Numbered from the stretch's first letter, positions 54,140 to 61,757 are shown. The stretch is 64,000 bases of DNA from Candidatus Amarolinea dominans (GCA_016719785.1 JADJYJ010000011.1:62001-126000); one strand, 5' to 3'. Notes: a model not told the origin generated them from the letters alone. Numbers and translations: made by a program.

Positions 54140-54634
54140 ATGTCACGTGTCTCCCTCAACCAAGTCGCGCCCGACTTCAGCCTGGCCGACTTTCGCGGCA
54201 ACACCGTCCGTCTGGCCGATTTCCGCGGTTACAAGAACGTCTTGCTGGTCTTCAATCGCACCTTCACTTGACCGTTCTGCCGCGCGCACATGGCGCAGTT
54301 GCGCCAGGATTACAGCCAGTTTGTCGCGCGCGACATCGAAGTCGTCGTGGTTGGCCCCGAAGACGCCAGGACGTTTGCGGCCTACTTCGCCGAACATTCG
54401 CTGCCGTTCATCGGCCTGCCCGACCCGAATGCGAGTGTGCTGAAGCTTTACGGGCAGGAAGTGAACCTGTTCAAGTTGGGCCGGATGCCGGCCCAGGTGT
54501 TGATTGACAAGGCCGGTGTGGCGCGCTACGTTCACTACGGCCACAACATGAGCGACATTCCCGCCAACGAGGAGCTGCTGGCCCTGGGAGATGAGATCAA
54601 CGCCGCGGAGGCGCCTGTTCTACCTGCGCCTTGA
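54140..54634 (+). CDS. Peroxiredoxin-like protein with in-frame TGA (candidate selenoprotein)
   Basis: 164 residues if TGA at 54269-54271 is read through; ATG 54140 follows AGGAG with 7-bp spacing. Thioredoxin-fold redoxin: LNQVAPDFSLADFRGNTVRL, NVLLVFNRTFT-[TGA]-PFCRAHMAQL, EVVVVGPEDARTFAAYF, LPFIGLPDPNASVLKLYGQEVNLFKLGRMPAQVLID and GHNMSDIPANEELLAL. The TGA is residue 44, exactly where the first Cys of a C-P-F-C motif belongs, and C47 is kept. Everything after it is conserved and open, which argues against a dead gene. A hairpin follows at the right distance. It converges with thioredoxin reductase. Alternative: a Cys-to-stop mutation leaving an inactive gene. Confidence 0.8.
54291..54306 (+). 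promoter_or_regulatory. Candidate bacterial SECIS hairpin
   Basis: TGGCGC (54291-54296), loop AGTT, GCGCCA (54301-54306): a perfect 6-bp stem. The loop begins 25 nt after the TGA and has a G in its first two bases, which fits the general rules for bacterial SECIS elements (loop 16-37 nt after UGA). It lies inside coding sequence, as expected in bacteria. Confidence 0.6.
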
Positions 54635-54638
54635 GCGC

Positions 54639-54676
54639 CTGCGGCTCGCCGTGGAGCGCTCCACGGCGAGCCGCAG
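54639..54676. terminator. Long bidirectional hairpin between convergent redox genes
   Basis: An 18-bp perfect inverted repeat (CTGCGGCTCGCCGTGGAG with its complement, 2-base centre) starts 5 bp after the redoxin stop. Only a weak T tail (CATTT) follows, so it probably blocks both transcripts by structure. Confidence 0.75.
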
Positions 54677-54761
54677 CGTCATTTATCAGTATACATCGGG
54701 AATAGGAGCGGCGCGGGCGGGATGTCCGCGCTCAGCGGCCGAACGAGGTGTGTGAGCGCGA

Positions 54762-56003
54762 TTACGCGCTCTTGAGATGCTCGCGAATCAACAGCGCAGC
54801 CGTGGCCCCTTCGCCGGCCGCGGAGGCGACCTGCTTGGTGCTGCCGGCGCGTACATCTCCCGCCGCGAAGATGCCGGGCGCGCTGGTCTCCAGAATGCCC
54901 GGCTCACGCGTCTCGAAGCCGGTCGGTCGCTCGCCGCCATGCACCAGGTCGTGCCCGGTGACGACGAAGCCCCAGCGGTCGAGGCGAATTCGATCAGGGT
55001 TCAGGAAGCCGGTGTTTGGCGTCAGGCCGATGAAGACGAACACGCCAGCGGGGTGGATGACCTCGGTGCTGGCAGACTGAAGGTCCCGGATTGTGACCGC
55101 CTTGAGCTTGCCGCCCGCGCCGTCGAAGCGCACAACCTCGGTGTGGAAGCGTACCTCGATCTTGGGATGGCGCAGCGTTTTCTCCTGGATGACCTGGCTG
55201 GCCTTGAGTTGATCCCCGCGCACGAGCAGCGTCACCTTCTCGGTCAGGCTGGCCAGGAAGATGCTCTCCTCGGCCGCACTGTTGCCGCCGCCGATGACCG
55301 CGACCGGCAGACCCTTGTAGAACGGCCCGTCGCAGGTGGCGCAGAAGTGGATGCCCGCGCCGATGAAGTCGTTCTCGCCCGGCGCGCCCAGGCGACGGTA
55401 GCGGCTGCCCGTGGTCAACAGGAGCGCACGCGCGCTGTACTCGCTGCCGTCAGCGGTAGCCACGCAGTGGTAGTTGTGATGACTGCGGACGCCCGCCACG
55501 TCTTGCGCTTGCAACATCTCGACGCCAAAGCGTGCCGCTTGCTGGCGCAACTGGTCGGCGAACTTGGCGCCCTCGATCCCTTCGGCGAACCCCGGCATGT
55601 TGTCCAGGCGCTCGGTGGCCGCGGCCTGGCCGCCCAGCGCGGCGCGCTCGATCACCAGTGTTGAAATGCCCTCGCGTGCTGCGTACAGCGCCGCGGTCAG
55701 CCCGGCCGGCCCACCGCCGACCACGATCAGGTCGTAATGGCTGCGTTCGGCCTTCATTTTCATGCCCAGTTTCGCCGCCAACGCCGCGTTGGATGGCTCC
55801 ACCAGGAGCGTACCATCGGCGAACTCGATGGTTGGGATGATGCGCTTGCCAGCGTTTTTCGCCAACACGTAGGCTTCGCCGGCCTTGTCCTGCTCGATAT
55901 CCACCCAGCGGTAGGGGATTTGGTGCTCGCCCAGGAACTGTTTGCTGCGGCGACAATCCGGACACCAGTAGGCGCCGTAGACGGTGATGGTTGGTTCGGT
56001 CAT
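54762..56003 (-). CDS. trxB: Glutaredoxin-thioredoxin reductase fusion
   Basis: 413 residues from ATG 56003. Residues 1-80 form a glutaredoxin-like domain with YWCPDCRRSKQFL (C14-P-D-C17) and IIPTIEFADGTLL. Thioredoxin reductase follows: LIVVGGGPAGLTAALYAAREG (FAD), GIHFCATCDGPFYKG (redox CATC, about 221), AVIGGGNSAAEESIFLASL (NADPH), GIFAAGDVRAGSTKQVASAAGEG. The fusion suggests electrons pass from NADPH through FAD and CATC to the attached CPDC domain and then to a target, plausibly the peroxiredoxin-like protein encoded opposite. Confidence 0.94.
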   Translation of the reverse strand: MTEPTITVYGAYWCPDCRRSKQFLGEHQIPYRWVDIEQDKAGEAYVLAKNAGKRIIPTIEFADGTLLVEPSNAALAAKLGMKMKAERSHYDLIVVGGGPAGLTAALYAAREGISTLVIERAALGGQAAATERLDNMPGFAEGIEGAKFADQLRQQAARFGVEMLQAQDVAGVRSHHNYHCVATADGSEYSARALLLTTGSRYRRLGAPGENDFIGAGIHFCATCDGPFYKGLPVAVIGGGNSAAEESIFLASLTEKVTLLVRGDQLKASQVIQEKTLRHPKIEVRFHTEVVRFDGAGGKLKAVTIRDLQSASTEVIHPAGVFVFIGLTPNTGFLNPDRIRLDRWGFVVTGHDLVHGGERPTGFETREPGILETSAPGIFAAGDVRAGSTKQVASAAGEGATAALLIREHLKSA

Positions 56004-56007
56004 TTTT

Positions 56008-56133
56008 TTACCTCTCTTCAGCCCTCAGGGCAGCCAGAAGCGTCTCGAACTCCTCCCGGCAATCCCCGCAGCGCTCCAAGTGATCCTGCACCAGCGGCAT
56101 GGCTTCGGCTGCCTTTCTGTCTTGATGGATCAT
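56008..56133 (-). CDS. Tiny zinc-finger (zf-HC2-like) ORF upstream of trxB
   Basis: 41 residues from ATG 56133, ending 4 bp before trxB, whose ribosome site (GAAGAGAGG) lies in its last codons. The core QDHLERCGDCREEFETLLAAL has the H-x3-C-x2-C spacing of anti-sigma-factor zinc fingers. It may be a complete mini-regulator or the C-terminal remnant of a longer anti-sigma factor. Redox-sensitive zinc release would suit its neighbour, but this is an inference. Confidence 0.6.
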   Translation of the reverse strand: MIHQDRKAAEAMPLVQDHLERCGDCREEFETLLAALRAEER

Positions 56134-56327
56134 CTTGGGCAGCACGACTATAGCACAAACCCGGGTTTGCTACAAACCATTCCTGTGAATCGGGGACCTC
56201 ATGGGCCTCGATTCGCATCGCGATGTCGTCCTCGGACACAATACCATAGACGCCTTGCGCGTGCCCTGTCTTACCCCACGACTGCAACCGCGACCCGTTC
56301 GCCCCACGCAGTATCCGCCGGGGTGGA

Positions 56328-56714
56328 ATGCGCCGCGCACGCATCGTCAAGGCGCGTTCATCCGCCGAGCCTCTGTCCGACCGCGAGCTCCAGGTCTTGC
56401 GCCTGGCGGCGGCCGGCGCCACGAACGTAGAGATCGCGGCCCGCCTATTCATCACCCCGGGCACGGTCAAGAACCACCTCACCAGTATTCTGAGCAAGTT
56501 GGGCGTGCGCGATCGCACCCAGGCCGCGCTCAAGGCCAAAGAATTGCGTCTCCGGTCGTACAGCAAATCGCTTGAGGATCTGAGAAACGGCGTGCAGGCA
56601 GCCCGGGCCGTGCATGACCTGGCGAAGATGCTTGGGCTGGCGCTGGCTCACGCCGGTCTACAGGCCAAAGTCGTCCAATTGGCCGCCTACGACTTTCGCG
56701 CCGCGTTCGGATAA
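56328..56714 (+). pseudogene. LuxR/NarL response-regulator remnant (HTH only)
   Basis: The HTH domain is clear: LSDRELQVLRLAAAGATNVEIAARLFITPGTVKNHLTSILSKLGVRDRTQAALKAKEL (56373-56550). No receiver domain with Asp/Lys lies upstream in any frame, and residues after about 75 (RSYSKSLEDLRNGVQ) are not family-like. A stand-alone GerE-type protein is possible, but truncation at both ends is more likely. Confidence 0.65.
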
Positions 56715-56721
56715 GCACGGT

Positions 56722-57277
56722 TCAGACGCCTGCCCCGGCCTGGCACCCCAGTCGCACCCAGTATGCGCGGCCGAAGAACGGCGCCAGCGCGATCCCCAAC
56801 TGGACGTAGACCTCCGGTGGAATGCCGATGTCGGCCAGATAGAGGTCGCCGGGCACGCGCGCCAGCCCGGTCTTGGGCAGCGCCAGCGTGAGCGTCCGAT
56901 CCGGCCGGATCACCGCCCCCGGCGCCTCGCCGGTGGTCGCGTTCAACCCCGACGGCACATCATAGTGAAAGCACGCGGCGGGCCGATGTGTTGCACAGTT
57001 CGATCAGCTCGGCGGTGCGGCCGCGCGGCGCGCCAGCCAGGCTGTAGCCGATCAGCGCGTCCACCACCAGGCCGGGCGCTTCGCCAGGGTCGGCAGGCGC
57101 CAGCCCCGCCGCAGCCAGGATGGCGAGTTGGGCTGCCGGTGCGCCGGTCAAGGCCGCCGCCGCCCGGTCGAGCACGATGGCGACATCGAAGCCGCGATTG
57201 TGCAGGTGCCGCGCGCAGGCGATCCCGCCGCCGCCGTTGCCGCCCGCGCCGGCCAGCACCACGACACGTCCCGCCAT
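56722..57277 (-). pseudogene. nnrE: NAD(P)HX epimerase (YjeF N-domain), 5'-truncated and frameshifted
   Basis: Starts abruptly with VVVLAGAGGNGGGGIACARHLHNRGFDVAIVL (the NNGG-like loop), continues VVDALIGYSLAGAPRG, then RRVLSL. One extra T near 56962 shifts the frame to DVPSGLNATTGEAPG and TLTLALPKTGLA to GIPPEVYVQLG. About 50 N-terminal residues are missing. It would repair damaged NAD(P)H hydrates; here it is inactive unless both defects are artefacts. Confidence 0.82.
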
Positions 57278-57287
57278 ACCCGGATGA

Positions 57288-57432
57288 ACGAGCTGCCCAG
57301 CTCGTAGGCCTGGTAGGTGGCGCGCTCCGGGTCGAGCAGCAGCGGGAAGGGCGAGCCGGTCTCCTGCAACCAGGCGCGCGCCCAGTGCTCCGCGCCGAAT
57401 GAGATGCGCCCATCAGGCGCGATTTCAATCGC
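57288..57432 (-). pseudogene. Fragment of an AhpC/TSA-like redoxin
   Basis: A 45-residue piece: IAPDGRISFGAEHWARAWLQ, ETGSPFPLLLDPERATYQAY, ELGSS. It matches the middle of peroxiredoxin-like proteins (FPLLxDPxxxxYxAYGL). The active-site half and the end are absent, and it abuts the nnrE fragment directly, so two genes were joined by deletion. Confidence 0.65.
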
Positions 57433-57485
57433 TCGCCTACGGCGGTACGCCGCCTGAGCAGTGACCGAATTATCTGACCGGCGCT

Positions 57486-57782
57486 TCAGGCCGGCGCCAG
57501 CGCGCCGACGGCATCCAACTGCGCGCCGATGGCTGTCTCAGCCTTTTTCAGGTCGTAGGCCGCCTGAAGGTTGAGCCAGTATTGGGGCGACTGGCGCAAG
57601 GCGCGTCCGAACAACAGGGCCAGGTCTGCCGTGACCGGGCGCGTGCCCTTGACTACGTGCGAAATGCGCATGGGCGACACCCCAATGGCGCGGGCGAATT
57701 GCGCCTGGGAAATGCCTAGCTCGCTCAGCGTCTCGAGGAGGAACTCGCCCGGATGGATGGCTGGTAAACGACTCTGGATCAT
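57486..57782 (-). CDS. higA: HigA-type antitoxin (XRE)
   Basis: 98 residues: PAIHPGEFLLETLSELGISQAQFARAIGVSPMRISHVVKGTRPVTADLALLFGRALRQSPQYWLNLQAAYDL. Intact HigA signature with HTH. The higB copy 12 bp upstream is truncated, so this is another orphaned antitoxin. Confidence 0.94.
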   Translation of the reverse strand: MIQSRLPAIHPGEFLLETLSELGISQAQFARAIGVSPMRISHVVKGTRPVTADLALLFGRALRQSPQYWLNLQAAYDLKKAETAIGAQLDAVGALAPA

Positions 57783-57794
57783 GGTAACCTCGTC

Positions 57795-58043
57795 TCAGTG
57801 ATAATCAACAATCTCGACGTCCAGGGCGTCGCGGCGCTCGAAGCGGAAGCAAATCCGCCACTGCTGATTGATACGGATACTCCATTGCCCGCTGCAATCA
57901 TGTCGCAACGCCTCCAGCCGGTTTGACGGCGGTAAGCGCAGATCCTCGATGGTTGTGGCCGCATCCAACTGCGTCAGTCGCATCGCGGCGCGCCGCTGGA
58001 TGTCGGCAGGCAGACGGCGCGACTTGCCGGTATTCGAGACAAC
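57795..58043 (-). pseudogene. higB: HigB-type toxin, N-terminus lost
   Basis: In frame from about 58030: SNTGKSRRLPADIQRRAAMRLTQLDAATTIEDLRLPPSNRLEAL, then GQWSIRINQQWRICFRF and DALDVEIVDYH. The start region (MIxSFxDxxTExLF) has been replaced at about 58035 by the glucosidase fragment read from the other strand. The usual LKGDR is LRHDC, losing a conserved Lys and Arg. The first available ATG is inside (57983). Toxin activity is unlikely. Confidence 0.82.
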
Positions 58044-58779
58044 CGAAGGCCGGCGCCTGGCCGATTCCGAAGCGCGGCAGGCCGACTGGAAGCACTGGGG
58101 CCCCTACGTCAGCGACCGCGCCTGGGGCACGGTGCGCAAGGATTACAGCGCGGGCGGCGCGGCGTGGGAGTACTTCCCGCACGATCACGCCCGCAGCCGG
58201 GCGTATCGCTGGAACGAGGACGGCCTGGGCGGCTTCAGCAACCGCTTCCAGAACCTGGCACTGGCCGTGGGCCTCTGGAACGAGCGCGACCCGGAGTTCG
58301 AGCTGATAGATGCGCTGCGCGAGACCTTCGAGCAGGGGCGTTACTTCGATGTCTTCATCGAGTACGCCAAGGCGGGCGAAGAGGATATCCTGTGCCGCAT
58401 CACCGCGGTCAACCGCGGGCCAGACCCGGCGCCCATCCACATCCTGCCCCACCTGTGGTTCCGCAACACCTGGTCATGGCGGCCAGATAAGGCGCGGCCT
58501 GAGCTGCGCGCCATCGCCGAAAATGCAGTCCTGGCGGTGGATCCCCACTTGGGGGAACGCTGGTGGTACGTCGACGGTGACGGGCCCCTGCGGTTCACCG
58601 AAAACGAGACCAACGCGGCGCGCCTGTTCGGTGACGCCTCCCTGGCCAATCTGGCCGTGAAGGCCGTGCGCGAGCAGGCGCGCTACTCCGTGCCCGCGCT
58701 GAACCGTCAGCGGCGCACCCGCGCGCGCGCCTGGCGACGCGGACCCGACCGCAGGAACGCGCGTGAAACCGGCAAATAA
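58033..58779 (+). pseudogene. Glucosidase (GH63/MGH1-like), internally deleted and truncated
   Basis: N-terminal conserved text: ETTEGRRLADSEARQADWKHWGPYVSDRAWGTVRKDYS, FPHDHARSRAYRWNEDGLGGFSNRFQNLALAVGLWNERDP. It then jumps in frame to EFELIDALRETFEQGRYFDVFIEYAKAGEEDILCRIT, LPHLWFRNTWSW and FTENETNAARLFG, and ends at a TAA at 58777. The stretch of about 60 residues expected between LWNxRDP and DPEFELID is missing; both sides share DP, suggesting a microhomology deletion. The catalytic (alpha/alpha)6 barrel beyond residue 240 is also gone. No start codon of its own is visible. Confidence 0.82.
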
Positions 58780-58867
58780 GCTGGCCCGGCGCATGCGCCG
58801 GGCCAGCTTGGTGTCAGTCAGAGGACTGACGTATTTGCCACGAACTACTCGAACACCACGAAGATGG

Positions 58868-59422
58868 TCACTCGACGACCTCCCAGTGGCCGCCTTTGTC
58901 CGGGCCGATGCGCCGGATGCGCCCTTGTGCCTTGAGCTTCTCGATCTGTTTCTTGATAGCTCGGTCTGTAATGCCTACGCTGCGCACAAGGTCCGCAATG
59001 GTGATCGCCGGATCAATCTGCATGAGTTCCGTGATTTTCTGTGAACTTTTCTGTGAACTTTTCGGTGAACTTTCTGTCGTTTCCTCATCAATTTCGGGTT
59101 CCACCGAACTAATCAATGCTTTTCGGTGAACCGTAGCGGTAAACAAGCACCCGTCGTAATCATCGCTGAATTCGATCTCCGGCCAGTCTTCCAGTGCCCG
59201 CTTGATGCCGGAGCCGAGGCCGCGATAGGGCAGCAGGCCCTTGGCGATATACGACACCAGGATCGGATCGCGGATGATGGAGTTGGCAAACGCCGCCATC
59301 TCTGCCGCCAGGGCATCGGCGTTGGTCACGTCCTGCTTGAATTGGCGGCGGTTGTCCTCGCCGCGGGCGATTGGGGATTTCAGGTCGTTCAGGTTTCCTG
59401 CGCAGACTCGGCATGCCTGCAC
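58868..59422 (-). pseudogene. AlbA_2/HATPase_c_4-type DNA-binding protein, internally deleted
   Basis: 184 residues where relatives have about 450-500. The beginning LNDLKSPIARGEDNRRQFKQDVTNADALAAEMAAFANS is the AlbA_2 N-terminus. It then jumps to IIRDPILVSYIAKGLLPYRGLGSGIKRALEDWPEIEF from the HATPase_c_4 part. A charged linker with SSPKSSQKSSQK (three 12-bp repeats, 59039-59074) and a winged helix (AITIADLVRSVGITDRAIKKQIEKLKAQGRIRRIG) follow. The frame is kept across the deletion, so a short protein could still be made. Confidence 0.78.
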
Positions 59423-59572
59423 TCAACCCGTCGCCAGCAACGGTTTGGCGCCCCGCTGAGAGGCGTAGGCGTCCGATGTCTCGCGTGGCACCACGACCAC
59501 GTCCAGACTGGCGCCGAGGGCTTCGACAAAGCGGCGCAGCGCGCTACTTGCGTCGGGGCCTTCAGAATGCAT
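59423..59572 (-). pseudogene. C-terminal fragment of an XRE-type antitoxin
   Basis: A 49-residue frame with SSALRRFVEALGASLDVVVVPRE, the ending typical of XRE/HTH antitoxins that follow RelE-type toxins (STLRRYVEALGGxLE). No HTH is present. It overlaps the end of the ORF at 59562 by 11 bp. Confidence 0.5.
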
Positions 59573-59831
59573 CGATGCGGGTCAGCACCGGCTGCGCTTT
59601 TTCGACGCCCACCTGATGGATGACGCCGGCGCGCAGGGCGACCAGGAGATGGGCATTGACTTCAGGGCTGTCGCCGCCGTCTTCGATCTGCATTTCCAGG
59701 GCGTTGAGGATGCCGTTCAGCTTGCGCAGCCGGATCGGCGGCAGGCCCAACTGCTCGATGGCAGCGCGGATCGGCTTGAGATGGGCGACGCGGGCGGCGT
59801 CGTAGCGGTTGGGGATGTTGGTGGGAGGCAT
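59562..59831 (-). CDS. Small uncharacterised protein next to DUF5131
   Basis: 89 residues from ATG 59831 (the longer frame to 59915 overlaps DUF5131). Not recognised. Soluble and helical: YDAARVAHLKPIRAAIEQLGLPPIRLRKLNGILNALEMQI, VNAHLLVALRAGVIHQVGVEKAQPVLTRIDAF. It is 52 bp downstream of the DUF5131 gene on the same strand and may belong to that operon. Confidence 0.5.
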   Translation of the reverse strand: MPPTNIPNRYDAARVAHLKPIRAAIEQLGLPPIRLRKLNGILNALEMQIEDGGDSPEVNAHLLVALRAGVIHQVGVEKAQPVLTRIDAF

Positions 59832-59883
59832 GGTGCGGTTTGTCCTTTGATGGTTGTAGTTGCGGACCAGGATCGAGACTGCC

Positions 59884-60603
59884 TCAGGTGGTGAACGCCA
59901 GGGCCGGCATCTCATCCCAGGTGCGGCCGTCGAGCAGCCGCCCGGTCTGTTTTTTGCGCACGCCGCCCCACTGTTTGAAGAAGAAGGGCACGCGCTGGCT
60001 TTGGCACTGGCGGCGAATGCTCTGCACCCACTCCTCTTTCACGGGCCTGGCCTTTGGTCCTGACTCTCCGCCGACGATCACCCAATGGATGCCGCTCAAA
60101 TCCAGGGTGAGCGGCCCTAGCAGCGGTTCCAAAGAGAGAAAGTGGGTTTTGGCATGGGTTGAGCGCAAGTGCTCAATTCGAAAGGTGTAGTCCTGAGTTT
60201 CAACGCTGACGCCCATCCACACGTTATCGGGCCAGTTGATGGTTCGGTCCAGTTCCAGCAGACGTTCAGAGCGTTTGGTCAGCACTTGAAACGTGTGCCA
60301 ATGCGCCTCGCGCATGACGCCGAACACACGCTGGATGAAAACTTCAGGCACGTCCTTGTGGAACAGATCGCTCATAGAATTGACGAAGATTATCTGCGGC
60401 TTCTTCCACCCCAGCGGCGCGGCCAGCGCGTGCTCGTGCAGCGTCAGGCGGAAGCCGTTGGCGTAGTTGGGCTGGCCCATGGCCTGGAGCCGCCTCGCCA
60501 TGCGTTCGGCATAGCAATGCTGGCACCCAGGGCTGATCTTGGTGCAGCCGGTCAGCGGGTTCCAGGTGGATTCGGTCCATTCGATCGACGATTTCGTGGC
60601 CAC
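59884..60603 (-). CDS. DUF5131 / phage Gp37-Gp68 family three-Cys-motif protein
   Basis: 239 residues from GTG 60603 with GAGGATG upstream. Opens SSIEWTESTWNPLTGCTKISPGCQHCYAERMARRL with C20-x6-C27-x2-C30, a radical-SAM-like triad. Then IIFVNSMSDLFHKDVP, FQVLTKRSERL, VWMGVSVETQDYTFRIEHL, FLSLEPLLGPL, WVIVGGESGPKARP and FFFKQWGG. All are family blocks shared with phage Gp68 proteins. It follows TcmP, its usual partner. The reaction is unknown; a nucleic-acid modification role in defence or in phage biology is suspected. Confidence 0.93.
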   Translation of the reverse strand: MATKSSIEWTESTWNPLTGCTKISPGCQHCYAERMARRLQAMGQPNYANGFRLTLHEHALAAPLGWKKPQIIFVNSMSDLFHKDVPEVFIQRVFGVMREAHWHTFQVLTKRSERLLELDRTINWPDNVWMGVSVETQDYTFRIEHLRSTHAKTHFLSLEPLLGPLTLDLSGIHWVIVGGESGPKARPVKEEWVQSIRRQCQSQRVPFFFKQWGGVRKKQTGRLLDGRTWDEMPALAFTT

Positions 60604-60646
60604 GTGAAGACATCCTCAGGAATCGGTATAGCAATCTACCAGACCA

Positions 60647-60675
60647 ATTATAGCACAAATGTTCATACTTGTCAC
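60647..60675 (-). promoter_or_regulatory. Minus-strand promoter GTGACA-N17-TATAAT for DUF5131
   Basis: Minus-strand -35 GTGACA (60675-60670) and -10 TATAAT (60652-60647) with a 17-bp spacer, 44 bp before the GTG start. It lies at the end of the TcmP gene and gives the DUF5131 gene independent transcription. Confidence 0.7.
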
Positions 60676-61757
60676 AGAAATCTAATCTTTACACCTTTCG
60701 GAAACCCTCTTGTTCGCTTTGTGCCATCCACCTTGAAGGGATTCACCTGGATACTCCCTCGCTCTTCCAGAATCCGCAATGCCTTCTTGGCATGCGTCTC
60801 AATAAACGCAGTCTCGTCCAAGACAAACTCGACAATAAGATCAGATGTAACAGTCGTGCCAGCAAAGTGCCTCTTGAGAAGTGCAGCCAAGTCCTCGGTC
60901 GGATCTAGGCTGAACAAGACCAATTGATCCGGGTTAGTTCCATCTGAGAAAGTGAATCCACTTGTTGGATCAACCTTCCAGAATGCCTCCTTCATTTTTG
61001 AGTGCCCCAACGGATGATTGCTGGCAAAGAACAGGTAGTAAATGGGGCGGCCATGTTGATCTCTCATCTCGAAGTAGCGGACGTATTTTGCTTGAGTGAG
61101 CAATTGTTTCTGATAGAGATTTCTCAGCGCTGACAATCTGTCGGTCGCCTTACTTGCCACATCAAATACTTCCTTGGTGCCGAATAACTCGACGAAATGT
61201 TCTTGAATTGCTGTGTCTGGATGCTCAACAAATCGATTGATGGAATCCGCCATGAAGTTGATGAGTACCTCGGTATGCTGGTTTCTCAGCAGGCGACGCA
61301 CGAGATCAAACGGTAGACCTTTCCAGCCAAAGGGGTCAATGAATGCAAACGTTGGTGCAAGCCGAAAGGTGTTTTGCTCCAGGTATGCCAGCAACTCGGA
61401 AATGACCGCACGAAATTCGCCTACTCTCGCATCGATCGTGAAATTGGATGGTGGGGCAAGCAAATCGATCTCGTGACAAAGATGGTCCACTCGATCCGAT
61501 CGTTCGTCAATAAAGAGGAACACACATTCTGTGTTCGATAGCGGGGCTTGGTGATTCATTGCTTTCTTGAGCGCAATGATTGGAGACCCTGGCTCGCCGT
61601 TCAAGTACTTTCCTGGTCCGCAGAAGCCGTCTAGATACACAATTCGACGATTCGTTGAACCCAGAATCGCGAACCAAGCTCCAAGGTATCGATCAAGGAT
61701 CTCATGCTTCGCTAGAGTATGAGGTTCGATCCTCCACAGTGTCTGCTGTTTGTCCAT
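60672..61757 (-). CDS. tcmP: Three-Cys-motif partner protein TcmP
   Basis: 361 residues, AAAGGAGACCGAA before ATG 61757. TcmP pattern: TLWRIEPHTLAKHEILDRYLGAWFAIL, RIVYLDGFCGPGKYLNGEPGSPIIAL, FLFIDERSDRV, TFAFIDPFGWKGLPFDLVRRLL, TEVLINFMADSINRF and YLFFASNHPLGHSKMKEAFWKVDP. The D-x-F-x-GPG block is a methyltransferase-like SAM site. The gene is clearly more AT-rich than the DNA to its left, a sign of transfer. It accompanies DUF5131 in many genomes (recalled). Confidence 0.93.
   Translation of the reverse strand: MDKQQTLWRIEPHTLAKHEILDRYLGAWFAILGSTNRRIVYLDGFCGPGKYLNGEPGSPIIALKKAMNHQAPLSNTECVFLFIDERSDRVDHLCHEIDLLAPPSNFTIDARVGEFRAVISELLAYLEQNTFRLAPTFAFIDPFGWKGLPFDLVRRLLRNQHTEVLINFMADSINRFVEHPDTAIQEHFVELFGTKEVFDVASKATDRLSALRNLYQKQLLTQAKYVRYFEMRDQHGRPIYYLFFASNHPLGHSKMKEAFWKVDPTSGFTFSDGTNPDQLVLFSLDPTEDLAALLKRHFAGTTVTSDLIVEFVLDETAFIETHAKKALRILEERGSIQVNPFKVDGTKRTRGFPKGVKIRFL

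Noticed and set aside
54290..54634. Independent short redoxin ORF starting at the ATG after the TGA
   Set aside because: It would lack the first strand, the helix and the active site, and has no ribosome site; the upstream part is clearly the same gene.
54511..54760. SelB or tRNA-Sec gene near the putative selenoprotein
   Set aside because: No frame with elongation-factor motifs and no tRNA-like fold was seen in the flanks; decoding genes, if any, lie outside the window.
56201..56575. Plus-strand frame overlapping the LuxR HTH remnant
   Set aside because: The frame of the HTH at 56328 has clear homology; this one is its shadow.
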